Origin: an uncultured Adlercreutzia sp.
Lineage (GTDB): Bacteria > Actinomycetota > Coriobacteriia > Coriobacteriales > Eggerthellaceae
Length of the DNA: 64,000 nucleotides
Assembly: GCF_958431955.1 (NCBI RefSeq)
Contig: NZ_CAUASN010000010.1
Span: 10,240-74,239 of the forward strand
Direction of reading: 5' to 3'
Shown: positions 1 to 8,560 of the stretch, piece by piece
Numbering within the stretch: position 1 is the first letter of the stretch
Layout: the number at the start of each line of letters is the position of its first letter
Program-made: the position numbers and the translations under genes
Notes under the pieces: model-generated
What the model was told of the DNA's origin: nothing
Databases searched by the model: none
The model's input: the letters and a program-made list of their open reading frames with translations, nothing else

Positions 1-759
1 GACTCGTTCACCGACTGGTCGCGCCGCCCTTTGTCCGACTCGCAGCTCGAGTACGCGGCCGACGACGTGGTGTATCTGCCGAAAATGTACCGCATCATGC
101 GGGAGCGCCTGGAGGCGAAGGGGCGCCTGTCCTGGCTCGACAACGACTTCGCGTCCATGGCCGACCCGGCCAACTACGTGAGCGACGCGGGCGAGCGGTT
201 CCGGCGCCTGAAGCGCGTCGGCCAGCTCAGCCGCCGGCAGCTCTCGGCGGCCCGCGAGGTGGCCTGCTGGCGGGAGCTTGCGGCCCAGGAGCGCAACCTG
301 CCCCGCAAGTGGGTGCTCACCGACGAGCAGGTGGTGGAGGCGTGCCGGCGCGAGTCGCGTACCATCGACGAGCTGTTCATGGTGCGCGGGGTGCGGGAGA
401 AGCTGTGCACACGGGACGCCCGCGCCGTGGTGGCCGCCCTCGCCCGCGGGCTGGACGCGCCGCCGGAGAAGTGGCCGGAGCTCGACAAGTGCCTGAAGAG
501 CGAGCCGAACGTGGACGCGGAGCTCGACCTCATGGAGGCCCTCGTGCGCCTGCGGGCGAAGGAGAACGACATCGCCATGCAGACCCTGGCGAGCCACGGC
601 GACTTGGCCAAGGTGGCCCGCGGCTACCGCGAGGGGATCGACGTCCTGCACGGGTGGAGGCGGGCCATCGTGGGGGAGGAGCTGCTCGATCTCCTCGCCG
701 GCCGCATCGCCTTGTCGCTGGGCCCCGACGGCCTCGTCGTCACGCCCGTGGGAGCCTAG
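1..759 (+). CDS. rnd: Ribonuclease D, C-terminal part (5' truncated by window edge)
   Basis: The reading frame is open from base 1, so the gene begins upstream of the window; about 252 residues are visible. The first residues (DWSRRPLS, then LEYAADDVVYLP) match the last exonuclease motif of the DEDDy family: the tyrosine of Y-x3-D is LEYAAD. This is followed by a helical C-terminal region of the HRDC type at about residues 65-150. RNase D is a 3'-5' exoribonuclease that trims tRNA and other stable RNA. The final 80 residues are less conserved but carry a second HRDC-like helical stretch. The assignment rests on the motif plus HRDC layout; the nuclease core itself is not visible. Confidence 0.85.
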   Translation, partial: DSFTDWSRRPLSDSQLEYAADDVVYLPKMYRIMRERLEAKGRLSWLDNDFASMADPANYVSDAGERFRRLKRVGQLSRRQLSAAREVACWRELAAQERNLPRKWVLTDEQVVEACRRESRTIDELFMVRGVREKLCTRDARAVVAALARGLDAPPEKWPELDKCLKSEPNVDAELDLMEALVRLRAKENDIAMQTLASHGDLAKVARGYREGIDVLHGWRRAIVGEELLDLLAGRIALSLGPDGLVVTPVGA

Positions 760-840
760 CCGCTCGCGCGGGCGCGGCGCGCCCTTTACGTATCTTTCAC
801 GCATTCGCCGCCGAGCGGGCCGCCGGCCGGGGCGCTTGTC

Positions 841-846
841 TATAAT
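841..846 (+). promoter_or_regulatory. -10 element (TATAAT) of the zinc peptidase gene
   Basis: A consensus TATAAT lies 48 bp before the start codon at 894. No recognisable -35 hexamer sits 16-18 bp upstream. A Shine-Dalgarno sequence (AAGGAG) follows at about 880. Confidence 0.4.
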
Positions 847-893
847 AGCGTCCAAACATTTTCGGAAGCGTACTTCCCAAGGAGTGAGAGACG

Positions 894-1559
894 ATGATTT
901 CCAACAGCTACCTCATGCTCGTCGTGGTGACCCTGATTATCGGCCTGGGCGCCCAGTGGTATGTGAACCACAAGCTGAAGACCTACAACCACGTGGCGAA
1001 CTCCACGGGGCTCACCGGCGCCGAGGCCGCTCGCCAGATGCTCGCCTACTACGGCATCACCAATGTGCAGGTGTTCCGCGGCGGCCCCGGCCAGGACTAC
1101 TTCGACCCGCGCAGCAACTCGGTGACGCTGTCGCCGGAGGCCTACGACGGGCGCACCATCACGGCCACGGCCACCGCCTGCCACGAGGTGGGCCATGCCT
1201 GCCAGTACGCCCAGGACTACGCCCCCATGAAGATCCGCGGGGCCATCGTGCCGGCGGTGAATTTGGCCTCCAACGCCTGGATCTTCCTGCTCATGGCCGG
1301 CATCTTCCTGCATATCTCGGGGCTGACCACGGCCGCCATCGTCATGTACGCCGTCGTGGTGCTCTTCCAGCTGGTCACGCTGCCGGTGGAGTTCAACGCC
1401 TCCCAGCGCGCCATGGTCTACATGGGCCAGATCGGGCTGCCGGCCGACGAGCGCAAGGGCGCCTTCGACGTGCTGCGTGCTTGCGCCTTCACCTACCTGG
1501 CCGCGGCGCTCACCTCCATTCTGCAGCTGCTCTGGCTGCTCGGCCAGCGCGAGGACTAG
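894..1559 (+). CDS. Membrane zinc metallopeptidase, YugP-like (Zn_peptidase_2 family)
   Basis: The 221-residue protein has an N-terminal membrane segment (about residues 4-24), a soluble stretch with the zinc-binding motif HEVGH (in ATACHEVGHACQYA, about residues 97-110), then two or three hydrophobic segments (about 118-165 and 195-217). This is the architecture of the YugP family of neutral zinc peptidases. Members are widespread and poorly characterised; substrates are unknown. The ATG start is preceded by AAGGAG. It stands alone with its own -10 element; xseA starts 20 bp downstream and may be co-transcribed. Confidence 0.85.
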   Translation: MISNSYLMLVVVTLIIGLGAQWYVNHKLKTYNHVANSTGLTGAEAARQMLAYYGITNVQVFRGGPGQDYFDPRSNSVTLSPEAYDGRTITATATACHEVGHACQYAQDYAPMKIRGAIVPAVNLASNAWIFLLMAGIFLHISGLTTAAIVMYAVVVLFQLVTLPVEFNASQRAMVYMGQIGLPADERKGAFDVLRACAFTYLAAALTSILQLLWLLGQRED

Positions 1560-1578
1560 GCGCGGTCGGGGCGGTCCG

Positions 1579-3021
1579 ATGGCAGACGCGGCGGAATCCG
1601 TGGCAACTGAAGAGGAGGCCGAGCCGGCGCTGTCGGTGTCGGCCGCCATGGGGCTTGCCAAGGGCGCCCTGGAATCGGTGGTCGTGCGCCTGGTGGGCGA
1701 GGTGTCCGAGGTGAACGACAAGCCGGGCTACAAGGCCGTCTACTTCACGGTGAAGGACGAGAAGGCGTCGCTGCCCTGCATGATGTGGATGAACCGCTAC
1801 CAGGCCGCCGGCGTGCAGCTCGCCGTCGGCGCGCTCGTGGAGATGACGGGGCGCTTCTCGCTGTACGCGGCGAAGGGCCGCATGAACTTCGACGTGTTCA
1901 CGGTAACGCTCGCCGGCGAGGGGCAGCTGCGCCTGCAGGTGGCCAACCTCGCCCGGGAGCTGGAGGCCATGGGCCTCATGGCCGCCGACCGCAAGCGCCC
2001 CCTTCCCGCCTACCCGGAGGTTATCGGCATCGTTACCTCGCCGCGCGGCTCGGTCATCCACGACATGCTCCGCACGCTGCGCCGGCGCTACCCTTTGGCG
2101 AAGGTGCTCTTCGCCGGGGTGCCCGTGGAGGGCCCCGGCGCGGCGGATGCGATGGTGGAGGGCCTGGCGAAGGTGGTGTTCGCCGGTGCCGAGATGGTGC
2201 TTTTGGGCCGCGGCGGCGGCTCCTTCGAGGATCTCATGCCCTTCAACGACCGGCGGCTCGCCCGCACCATCGCCGCGTGCCCCGTGCCCGTGGTGACCGG
2301 CATCGGGCACGAGCCCGACACCACCATCGCCGACATGGTGGCCGACGTGCGCGCGAGCACCCCCACCGCCGCCGCCGAGGCCGTGGCCCCCGCGCGCGAG
2401 GAGACCGACGGGCGCCTGGCCGCGCTCGGCCGCGCGCTGCACCGGGCCGAGGAGCGCCGCCTCGAGGGCGCCGCCCGCGCCGTCGAGCGTCTCGGCGCCC
2501 TGCCGCTGTTCCGCGAGCCGACGCGCCTGTTCGACGCCGAGGCGCTCGCCCTGGATGACCTGTCCGACCGCCTCTCGAGGGCGCTGCCCGCTATGCTCCG
2601 GGAGGACCGGCACCGGCTCGAGCTGCTCTCCTCGGCGCTCTCCCGCATGCTGCCCGGGCTGCTCGCCGGACCCACCGGCTCCCTCGGCGCCGCCCGCGAC
2701 CGCCTGGCGCTGCGCGGGGGCACCCTCGTCGAGCGCTTCCAGACGGCGGTGGCCGACGATCGGCGGCGGCTCCTGAGCGCCGGGGAGCACCTTCCCGAGC
2801 GCTTCGGCGCGGCGCTCTCGGTGAACGCCGCACGCCTGCACGACCTCTCGCCGCTCGCGGTGCTCGCCCGCGGCTACGCCATCGCCCGCGACGGGGAGGG
2901 GGCCGTCGTGCGCTCGGTCGGGCAGGCAGAGCCCGGATGCCCGCTTGTCGTGGCCGTCTCCGACGGCACGATCGACTGTACCGTGAACGCCGTTCGCCGG
3001 GAAGGCGATGCGGCCGAATGA
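1579..3021 (+). CDS. xseA: Exodeoxyribonuclease VII large subunit
   Basis: 480 residues, within the usual 400-480. The order is an N-terminal OB-fold nucleic-acid binding domain (about residues 15-115, containing VVRLVGEVSEVNDKPGYKAVYFTVKD), the catalytic domain with family motifs IGIVTSPRGSVIHDM, GRGGGSFEDLMPFND and VTGIGHEPDTTIADMVAD, then a long helical C-terminal region, ending with LARGYAIARDGEGAVVRSV. With XseB it degrades single-stranded DNA from both ends to oligonucleotides. The ATG at 1579 was chosen because the OB domain starts just after it; further upstream the frame overlaps the previous gene. Its TGA overlaps a possible early ATG of xseB. Confidence 0.96.
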   Translation: MADAAESVATEEEAEPALSVSAAMGLAKGALESVVVRLVGEVSEVNDKPGYKAVYFTVKDEKASLPCMMWMNRYQAAGVQLAVGALVEMTGRFSLYAAKGRMNFDVFTVTLAGEGQLRLQVANLARELEAMGLMAADRKRPLPAYPEVIGIVTSPRGSVIHDMLRTLRRRYPLAKVLFAGVPVEGPGAADAMVEGLAKVVFAGAEMVLLGRGGGSFEDLMPFNDRRLARTIAACPVPVVTGIGHEPDTTIADMVADVRASTPTAAAEAVAPAREETDGRLAALGRALHRAEERRLEGAARAVERLGALPLFREPTRLFDAEALALDDLSDRLSRALPAMLREDRHRLELLSSALSRMLPGLLAGPTGSLGAARDRLALRGGTLVERFQTAVADDRRRLLSAGEHLPERFGAALSVNAARLHDLSPLAVLARGYAIARDGEGAVVRSVGQAEPGCPLVVAVSDGTIDCTVNAVRREGDAAE

Positions 3022-3035
3022 CGAAAGGAACGTCC

Positions 3036-3305
3036 ATGACCGAACAGGCAACCGAGGGCGCCGCTGCGCGCCCCGTCGACGAGCTCACCTTCCGCGAGGC
3101 CTTAAGCGAGCTCGAGTCCATCGTGGCGGTGCTTGAGAGCAACACGCTCGAGCTGGAGGAGAGCCTGGCCAGCTACGAGCGCGGCGTGGTGCTGCTCGGC
3201 TCGCTCCAGAAGCGCCTCGCCGGCGCCGAGCAGCAGGTGGAGGTGCTCATGGGCGAGCTCGTGTCCGCTCCCGACGACGCGGAGCGCGATACGACGCTCT
3301 CCTAG
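3036..3305 (+). CDS. xseB: Exodeoxyribonuclease VII small subunit
   Basis: 89 residues. The core LTFREALSELESIVAVLESNTLELEESLASYERG is the XseB helical hairpin signature. The small subunit coats the helical arm of XseA. Two in-frame ATGs exist, at 3018 (overlapping the xseA stop) and 3036; the second is preferred because AAAGGA lies 8 bp upstream of it. Operon partner of xseA. Confidence 0.95.
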   Translation: MTEQATEGAAARPVDELTFREALSELESIVAVLESNTLELEESLASYERGVVLLGSLQKRLAGAEQQVEVLMGELVSAPDDAERDTTLS

Positions 3306-3410
3306 TTGCGGATGGCGCCGTCTGCGGGGGTTATCCGCGCTCGATCGGCAATCGAACGTCCGCTCGCCGATGGGGGCGCATCCCGCCGCGGGGCGCTTTC
3401 GCGGTGCTCC

Positions 3411-3416
3411 TACAAT
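3411..3416 (+). promoter_or_regulatory. -10 element (TACAAT) upstream of ackA
   Basis: TACAAT lies 34 bp before the ackA start in the 144-bp xseB-ackA gap. No convincing -35 is seen. The gap otherwise holds only the ackA Shine-Dalgarno. Confidence 0.35.
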
Positions 3417-3449
3417 AGGTGAATACCCATTGATTAGGAGGTAGGTCCC

Positions 3450-4670
3450 GTGAACGTCCTCGTTATCAACGCTGGTTCCTCGTCGCTGAAGTACCAGCTC
3501 GTCAACGTCGAGACCCAGGAAGTGCTCGCCAAGGGAATCTGCGAGCGAGTCGGAAGCGCCGAGGCGTTCCACAAGCACGGCATCGATGAGAACGAGCTCG
3601 TCATCGACGAGCCCATGGAAGACCACAACGCCGCCATGGCCGTCGTGCTCGAGGCGCTCACCTCGGGTCCGAACAAGGCCATCGACTCGCTCGACGATAT
3701 CGACGCCATCGGGCATCGCGTCGTGCAGGGCGGCAAGTACTTCGATCGCTCCGTCGTCATCGACGACGACGTCATCGCCAAGATCGACGAGTTGGCCGAG
3801 CTCGCGCCCCTGCACAACAAGGCGGCGCTCATGGGCATCGAGGCCTGCCGCACCCAGATGCCGGGCAAGCCCATGGTGGCCGTGTTCGACACGTCGTTCT
3901 TCCAATCCATCCCGCCGAAGGCCTACATGTACCCGCTGCCTTACGAGCTGTACGAGAAGCACGCCATCCGCAAGTACGGCGCCCACGGTACCTCGCACCG
4001 CTACATCTCCGAGCGCGCGGCCGCCATCATGGACGAGCCCATCGAGGACTTGAAGCTCATCACCTGCCATCTCGGCAACGGCTGCTCGGTCTCGGCCATC
4101 GACCACGGCGTGGCCGTGGACACCTCCATGGGGCTCACCCCGCTCGACGGCCTCATGATGGGCACCCGCTGCGGAGCCATTGACCCGGCCATCGTGCCCT
4201 TCATCATGGAGAAGGAGAACCTCACCACCCAAGAGGTGAACGACCTCATGAACAAGAAGAGCGGCCTTTTGGGCATCTCGGGCATCTCCAACGACCTGCG
4301 CAGCGTGCGCCAGGCCTCCGAGGAAGGCGACGAGCGCGCCCAGCTCGCCTACGACATGTACTCCAACTCCGTGAAGAAGTACATCGGCCAGTACATCGCC
4401 GTCATGGGCGGCGTGGACGCCATCGTGCTCACCGCCGGCGTGGGGGAGAACTGCGACAAGATGCGCCGCATGATCTTCGCGGGCCTGCAGCCGCTCGGCA
4501 TCAAGATCGATCCCGAGAAGAACAAGCTGCGCGGCCACGAGCGCGAGATCTCCACCGACGACTCCGAGGTGCGCATCATCGTCATCCCCACCAACGAGGA
4601 GTACATGATCGCCCGCGACACCTACCAGCTCGTGAAGGAGGGCTCCCTGGAGGTGTCCGAGCTGGCGTAG
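3450..4670 (+). CDS. ackA: Acetate kinase
   Basis: 406 residues, full length for the family. Motifs from the N-terminus: NAGSSSLKYQL (phosphate-binding site), GHRVVQGG, the HGTSHRY segment, HLGNGCSVSA, DTSMGLTPLDGLMMGTRCGAIDP and LTAGVGEN. It interconverts acetyl phosphate + ADP and acetate + ATP, giving substrate-level ATP in fermentation. The start is GTG, placed by a strong TTAGGAGGT 7 bp upstream and by alignment with the family start (MNVLVINAGSSS). Its partner pta is not adjacent but 3.9 kb downstream on the opposite strand. Confidence 0.97.
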   Translation: MNVLVINAGSSSLKYQLVNVETQEVLAKGICERVGSAEAFHKHGIDENELVIDEPMEDHNAAMAVVLEALTSGPNKAIDSLDDIDAIGHRVVQGGKYFDRSVVIDDDVIAKIDELAELAPLHNKAALMGIEACRTQMPGKPMVAVFDTSFFQSIPPKAYMYPLPYELYEKHAIRKYGAHGTSHRYISERAAAIMDEPIEDLKLITCHLGNGCSVSAIDHGVAVDTSMGLTPLDGLMMGTRCGAIDPAIVPFIMEKENLTTQEVNDLMNKKSGLLGISGISNDLRSVRQASEEGDERAQLAYDMYSNSVKKYIGQYIAVMGGVDAIVLTAGVGENCDKMRRMIFAGLQPLGIKIDPEKNKLRGHEREISTDDSEVRIIVIPTNEEYMIARDTYQLVKEGSLEVSELA

Positions 4671-4700
4671 GACCATCTGATATACCGCGATCTTTCCGGT

Positions 4701-4736
4701 CCCGAGAGCACGCCCCCTGTGCGCTCGGGGCTTTTC
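4701..4736 (+). terminator. Intrinsic terminator of ackA
   Basis: CCCGAG...GCAC pairs with GTGC...CTCGGG around a short C-rich loop, followed by CTTTT. It lies 31 bp past the ackA stop. Confidence 0.7.
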
Positions 4737-4797
4737 TCGTGCTGGGACGGATCGGCTGTGCATGGGAGGGCGGCCTCCGCGCGCCGCACACGACAAA

Positions 4798-4834
4798 GGA
4801 AGCGGAGCCTGCGTGGGCGGGCTCCGCTTCCAGT
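4798..4834 (-). terminator. Hairpin terminating the flavoprotein gene (probably bidirectional)
   Basis: A perfect 12-bp stem (GGAAGCGGAGCC / GGCTCCGCTTCC) with a 10-nt loop. Read on the minus strand it lies 53 bp past the flavoprotein stop and is followed by TTTGTC. The T run is short. Confidence 0.55.
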
Positions 4835-4883
4835 GGGGAGGGAGGGGGCTGAGTTTCCCGCCCCCTTTATCGCATCAGGCTAC

Positions 4884-6842
4884 TTACTTCACCTGGGCGA
4901 GGGCGTTGTTCACGGCGTCCTTGAGGGCCGTGCTCGAGACGGTGGCGCCGGCCACGGCGTCCACCTCGGTGGACTGGGTCTCGATGATCTGGGCCGGCAG
5001 GGCGTCGAGGGCCTTGCTGCCCACACCCGCGGTCTCCTGCTGCTGCACGATGTCGATGGCCGCGATCTTGTCGCCGTCCATGGTCACCTTCACGGCCAGC
5101 TCATTGCCCATGCACAGGGTGGAGGTGCCCAGGTACTCGTTGTCGCCGAGCTGCACGGACTGCGCCGGGTCGGGGTCGACCTGGTGGCTGCCGCTGCCGG
5201 CGGTGTAGACGATGTTGGACTCCACGCCCATGGGCAGCACGGGCAGCGGGTCCTTCTCAACCGCGGCGTTCGCACCGGCGATGCTGCCGAAGATGAGGCA
5301 CTCGGCCATGTTGCCGCCGCCGTTGTACTGATACGGGGTCATGCCGCCGAACTCGCCCGCGGAGTAGAGGTGGGGGATCGGCTCGCCGTCGGTGCCCACG
5401 ACCTCGGCACGGGCGTTGCGGCGGGCGCCGCCCTGGGTGTTCAGGAAGGCCTGGATCATCTCGATGGCGTAGAAGGGGCCGTCGCCGAAGGCGCGCATGG
5501 TCTCAGCGGCGCGGTAGAATGCCGGGTCGTAGCCCTCCTCGGCCATCTTGTTGAAGTCGGTCACGGTCTGCTGGAGCTTGCCGGCCGGGATGCCCAGGGC
5601 CTCCTCCAGCTCGGCGATGCTGTTGGCGCTCACGACCTGGTCCTCGAAGCCCGCGGGAATGCCGTGGTACTCCTCGGTGATGGCCTTGTTCTGGGCCGCG
5701 TCCCACACCATGTAGGTGTTGCGCGGACGCTTGGGGCTGATCCAGTCGCCGTTGCTCGGCACGTGGCCGTGACGGTTGTACACGTCCTCGCGCAGGTAGC
5801 GCTCGCCGCCGTTGCCCACGACGATGATGCTGCCGGACAGGTTGCGCAGGTCGTTGAAGGTCTTGGCGTGCTGGTCCTCGGGCACCACGAAGGAGATGCC
5901 GCCCAGGGCGAAGCAGTTGCCCTCGAAGGCCTCCATGTGCCACAGATCGGCGCCCACGCCCATGGCCATCTTGATGCCGTCGCCGGTGTTGAACAGCGTG
6001 CCGGCCGGGCTGCTCTTGGTCAGGCCCAGGTAATCCTCGACCATTTCCTTGTTGTTCTCAAAGCCGCCCATGGTCATGACGACGCCGTTCTTGGCGCGCA
6101 CGTTCACGGTCTCGCCGGCCTTGTCGATCTCGACGCCGATGACGGCCTTGCTCACCGGATCCTGGATGAGGTTCATGCCGGGAGCCATGTACCACACGTC
6201 GATGCTGTCGGACATGGACATGACCTTGTTGCGGTACACCTTCCACAGCGCGGAGTTGCACACGTTGTCGCTCACGGTGAGCACGTGCAGGTCCTCGCCG
6301 CCCTCGAGCTCGGGATACTCGGGCGCGAACATGCCGATGAGCGGCTGGGCGGAGGAGTCGTACTTCCAGTCGAGGAAGTTCTCCTCGGGCACGCCGAAGA
6401 AGTCGCGCAGCATGTTCTTGGTCTGGGTGAGGCCCTCGGCGTACACGTCGAAGAGCTCTTCATCGATGGAGAAGTCGCCGGCCATGGCCTTGTTGTAGGC
6501 GAGCATGGACTCCTTGTTGTCGGAGTTCAGGATGATCTGGCCGCAGAAGCGCGAGTTGCCGCCCTCCATGCCCTGGGGCGCCTTGTCGACCAGCAGCACC
6601 TTGGCACCGGCGTCGGCGGCGTAGCAGGCGGACACAGCGCCGGCGGCGCCGAAGCCGATGACGACGACGTCGTACTCGCCGTCCCAGGCGATGGTGTCGG
6701 CGAAGGTGGAACCCTCGCCGGTGGCGGCCATAGCCGAGCCGCCCTTGCCCTCGGGCGCGCAGCCCGCCAGGCCGAGACCCGCGATGGCCGCGACGCCGGC
6801 GGCCGAACCCGTGAGGAACTCACGACGCGAAAACTTGCTCAT
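4884..6842 (-). CDS. Tat-exported FAD-dependent reductase with C-terminal FMN-binding domain (fumarate/urocanate reductase superfamily)
   Basis: 652 residues. The N-terminus has a twin-arginine signal (SRREFLTGS) and hydrophobic stretch ending AGC, so export with lipid attachment is possible. The FAD domain begins at about residue 60 with VVVIGFGAAGAVSACYAADAG (dinucleotide fold); the flavoprotein core ends near 545 (LYSAGEFGG, YNGGGNMAECLIFG). The last 80 residues form an FMN_bind domain ending in DAVAGATVSSTA, the site where FMN is covalently attached to Thr in this family. FMN_bind is usually N-terminal in urocanate/fumarate reductases, so the order is reversed here. The His-Thr pair of true fumarate reductases is not evident (NTQGG instead), so the substrate is unknown. 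ATG at 6842 has AAGGGAG 5 bp upstream; a GTG two codons earlier does not. Confidence 0.85.
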   Translation of the reverse strand: MSKFSRREFLTGSAAGVAAIAGLGLAGCAPEGKGGSAMAATGEGSTFADTIAWDGEYDVVVIGFGAAGAVSACYAADAGAKVLLVDKAPQGMEGGNSRFCGQIILNSDNKESMLAYNKAMAGDFSIDEELFDVYAEGLTQTKNMLRDFFGVPEENFLDWKYDSSAQPLIGMFAPEYPELEGGEDLHVLTVSDNVCNSALWKVYRNKVMSMSDSIDVWYMAPGMNLIQDPVSKAVIGVEIDKAGETVNVRAKNGVVMTMGGFENNKEMVEDYLGLTKSSPAGTLFNTGDGIKMAMGVGADLWHMEAFEGNCFALGGISFVVPEDQHAKTFNDLRNLSGSIIVVGNGGERYLREDVYNRHGHVPSNGDWISPKRPRNTYMVWDAAQNKAITEEYHGIPAGFEDQVVSANSIAELEEALGIPAGKLQQTVTDFNKMAEEGYDPAFYRAAETMRAFGDGPFYAIEMIQAFLNTQGGARRNARAEVVGTDGEPIPHLYSAGEFGGMTPYQYNGGGNMAECLIFGSIAGANAAVEKDPLPVLPMGVESNIVYTAGSGSHQVDPDPAQSVQLGDNEYLGTSTLCMGNELAVKVTMDGDKIAAIDIVQQQETAGVGSKALDALPAQIIETQSTEVDAVAGATVSSTALKDAVNNALAQVK

Positions 6843-6928
6843 TTCCACTCCCTTACGTTCGTAGGTTTCGGTCGCCCCTCCCTATAAGTTGCGACCGGTT
6901 GAGGGCGGGAGGCCCTCGAGACGACCTC

Positions 6929-6934
6929 ACTATA
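6929..6934 (-). promoter_or_regulatory. -10 element (TATAGT) of the flavoprotein gene
   Basis: Read on the minus strand, TATAGT lies about 87 bp upstream of the ATG at 6842. The -35 position has no consensus and is overlapped by the palindrome at 6949-6966, as expected for an activator-dependent promoter (inference). Confidence 0.35.
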
Positions 6935-6948
6935 GCGAGCAGGCGGCG

Positions 6949-7013
6949 GTTACCGTGAGAGGTAACAGCAGGGTAACAAGAGGTAGAATTCGCTAACCCA
7001 CCCCGCTAACCCA
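6949..7013. promoter_or_regulatory. Operator-like cluster: GTTACC-N6-GGTAAC dyad plus tandem GCTAACCCA sites
   Basis: In the 263-bp divergent gap between the flavoprotein and LuxR genes there is a perfect dyad GTTACC-N6-GGTAAC (6949-6966), another GGGTAAC at 6971-6977, and two direct GCTAACCCA copies at 6992-7000 and 7005-7013 (13 bp apart). The spacing is close to one helical turn. A related motif occurs upstream of the third flavoprotein gene (31062-31095). Binding by the adjacent LuxR protein is inference. Confidence 0.5.
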
Positions 7014-7105
7014 CTGCTCACCCGTGGTATTCCGCGGTAAAGTCAAGGGTGGTAATGGGCTTTCCTTTATGGTTTGATGAAGGCCGCTTATCAAGGGAGG
7101 GAACT

Positions 7106-8560
7106 ATGAACCGTTTGGCATCGGCGGCGGCGTCCCTGCGCGCGGGATTCGAGGAGCAGTTCGCGACTCCCGGCGCGGCGAGCCTGTTCGTGGGGCTCGG
7201 CTGCAACCTGGCCTTCGTCGGGCAGGTGTACTTCTGGCCGGCGATGTGGCACACCTCCGCGCTCATGGTGTCCTATACCGACGCCACCTACGTCGCCGAG
7301 CTCTTGTGCGCCTTGCTGCTGGTGCTGCGGTTGAGGGATACGGCGCGGCCGCCTTTCGGGCGCGCGGCGGTGTGGCTGCTCGCCGCTCTCGTGCAGGCAA
7401 CGCTCGTGCTGTACTGCGTCCTCTTCGGGATGGGGGTGGAAATTCCCCAAGCGTTCAACTGGGTATGCGGGGCCATCTTCGGGCTGTACCTCCCGGTGGT
7501 CATGCTCGCCTGGTTCGCGGTGCACCTGCGCTTGGGCGCGGCACGCATCGTGTGGAACATCATGCTGTCGGCCGTGTTCGCCTCGTTCGCCATCTGGGTC
7601 TTCTCGGGGCTCGAGGCGGTGAAGATCTGCGTGTGCATGGGGGTTTTGCTGCTCATCGGCACGTTCGTGCTCACGCGGAAGCTGGCCGCCCTGCCGGCCG
7701 CCGCCGAGGCCGCAGATGCCGCCGAGGCGGGCTTCAGCTATCCGCCCTCGGCGACGTTCCTGTTCAGCTTCGCGTTCATCACCGCCATCTCCTTCGCCGG
7801 CATCGGCGGCGAGAGCGCGTCGTTTGCCACCGGGGCCTTCTTCGCCCCCATGCTCGTCGTGTGCGCTGCGGCGCTGCTGCTCAACGTCTCGTCGTTCCCG
7901 CTGGCAAGCGTGGCCGTGCCCGCCATCGTGATGGCCACCATCGCGGCCTCGTCCCTGAACCTCGATCCCGCCATCTCGTTCGACTTGGCGGCTTTGGGCA
8001 TGTTCTTGTTCTTGACCTATGCCGTGGTGCTGCTCGTCGCGGGCATGCAGGGGCGCCCCCGCGAGGCGGCCCGGGCGTTTCTGGGGCTTATGGTCGCCTT
8101 CGCCGCCGGCTGCATCGCAGGGCGCGTCGTCATGGCGCTCTGCATCGTGTTCGCGGGCTCCTGGTCGTCGGACATCCTCATCATCTTGTCCATCGTCGCC
8201 GCCAACGCGGCCATGGTTATCCTCATCCGCCGCGGCGTCACTCCGCGCCGGGCCGAGGAACTGCTGTCACGGGAAGAGAGCGACGGGAGCGGCGGAGCGG
8301 GGCGGCTTCCCCTCGCGCAGATCGACCGTATCGCGGCCGAGCGCAACCTCGGCGAGCGCGAGCGGGAGGTGCTCGTGCTCTTGCTGGAGGGGAAGTCGGC
8401 TGCGGAAGTGGCCCGGGAAATGGTCGTGGCGAACGGGACCGCGAAGTCGCACATTCGCCACGTGTACAAGAAGCTCGGCGTCCACAGCCGTGACGAGCTC
8501 TTCGATATGTTTGGCGTGAGCCGGGGCTCGGTTACTTCCCCTGAGCCTGGACGGCGGTGA
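7106..8560 (+). CDS. LuxR-family regulator with polytopic membrane N-terminus
   Basis: 484 residues. Roughly ten to twelve hydrophobic segments span about residues 20-385, followed by a LuxR/GerE helix-turn-helix at the C-terminus (LGEREREVLVLLLEGKSAAE, then VANGTAKSHIRHVYKKLGVHS, about 418-472). Such membrane-bound one-component regulators are abundant in Eggerthellaceae and usually sit next to a respiratory flavoprotein. The start at 7106 is set by AAGGGAGGG 7 bp upstream. It is divergent from the flavoprotein at 4884-6842, suggesting it controls that gene. Its last 29 bp overlap the 3' end of pta on the other strand. Confidence 0.88.
   Translation: MNRLASAAASLRAGFEEQFATPGAASLFVGLGCNLAFVGQVYFWPAMWHTSALMVSYTDATYVAELLCALLLVLRLRDTARPPFGRAAVWLLAALVQATLVLYCVLFGMGVEIPQAFNWVCGAIFGLYLPVVMLAWFAVHLRLGAARIVWNIMLSAVFASFAIWVFSGLEAVKICVCMGVLLLIGTFVLTRKLAALPAAAEAADAAEAGFSYPPSATFLFSFAFITAISFAGIGGESASFATGAFFAPMLVVCAAALLLNVSSFPLASVAVPAIVMATIAASSLNLDPAISFDLAALGMFLFLTYAVVLLVAGMQGRPREAARAFLGLMVAFAAGCIAGRVVMALCIVFAGSWSSDILIILSIVAANAAMVILIRRGVTPRRAEELLSREESDGSGGAGRLPLAQIDRIAAERNLGEREREVLVLLLEGKSAAEVAREMVVANGTAKSHIRHVYKKLGVHSRDELFDMFGVSRGSVTSPEPGRR

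Noticed and set aside
4719..6887. Long plus-strand frame opposite the first flavoprotein gene (722 codons)
   Set aside because: It is the antisense of a strongly coding minus-strand gene in GC-rich DNA, has no Shine-Dalgarno or family match, and its composition (His/Val/Gly/Leu-rich) is typical of antisense shadow frames.
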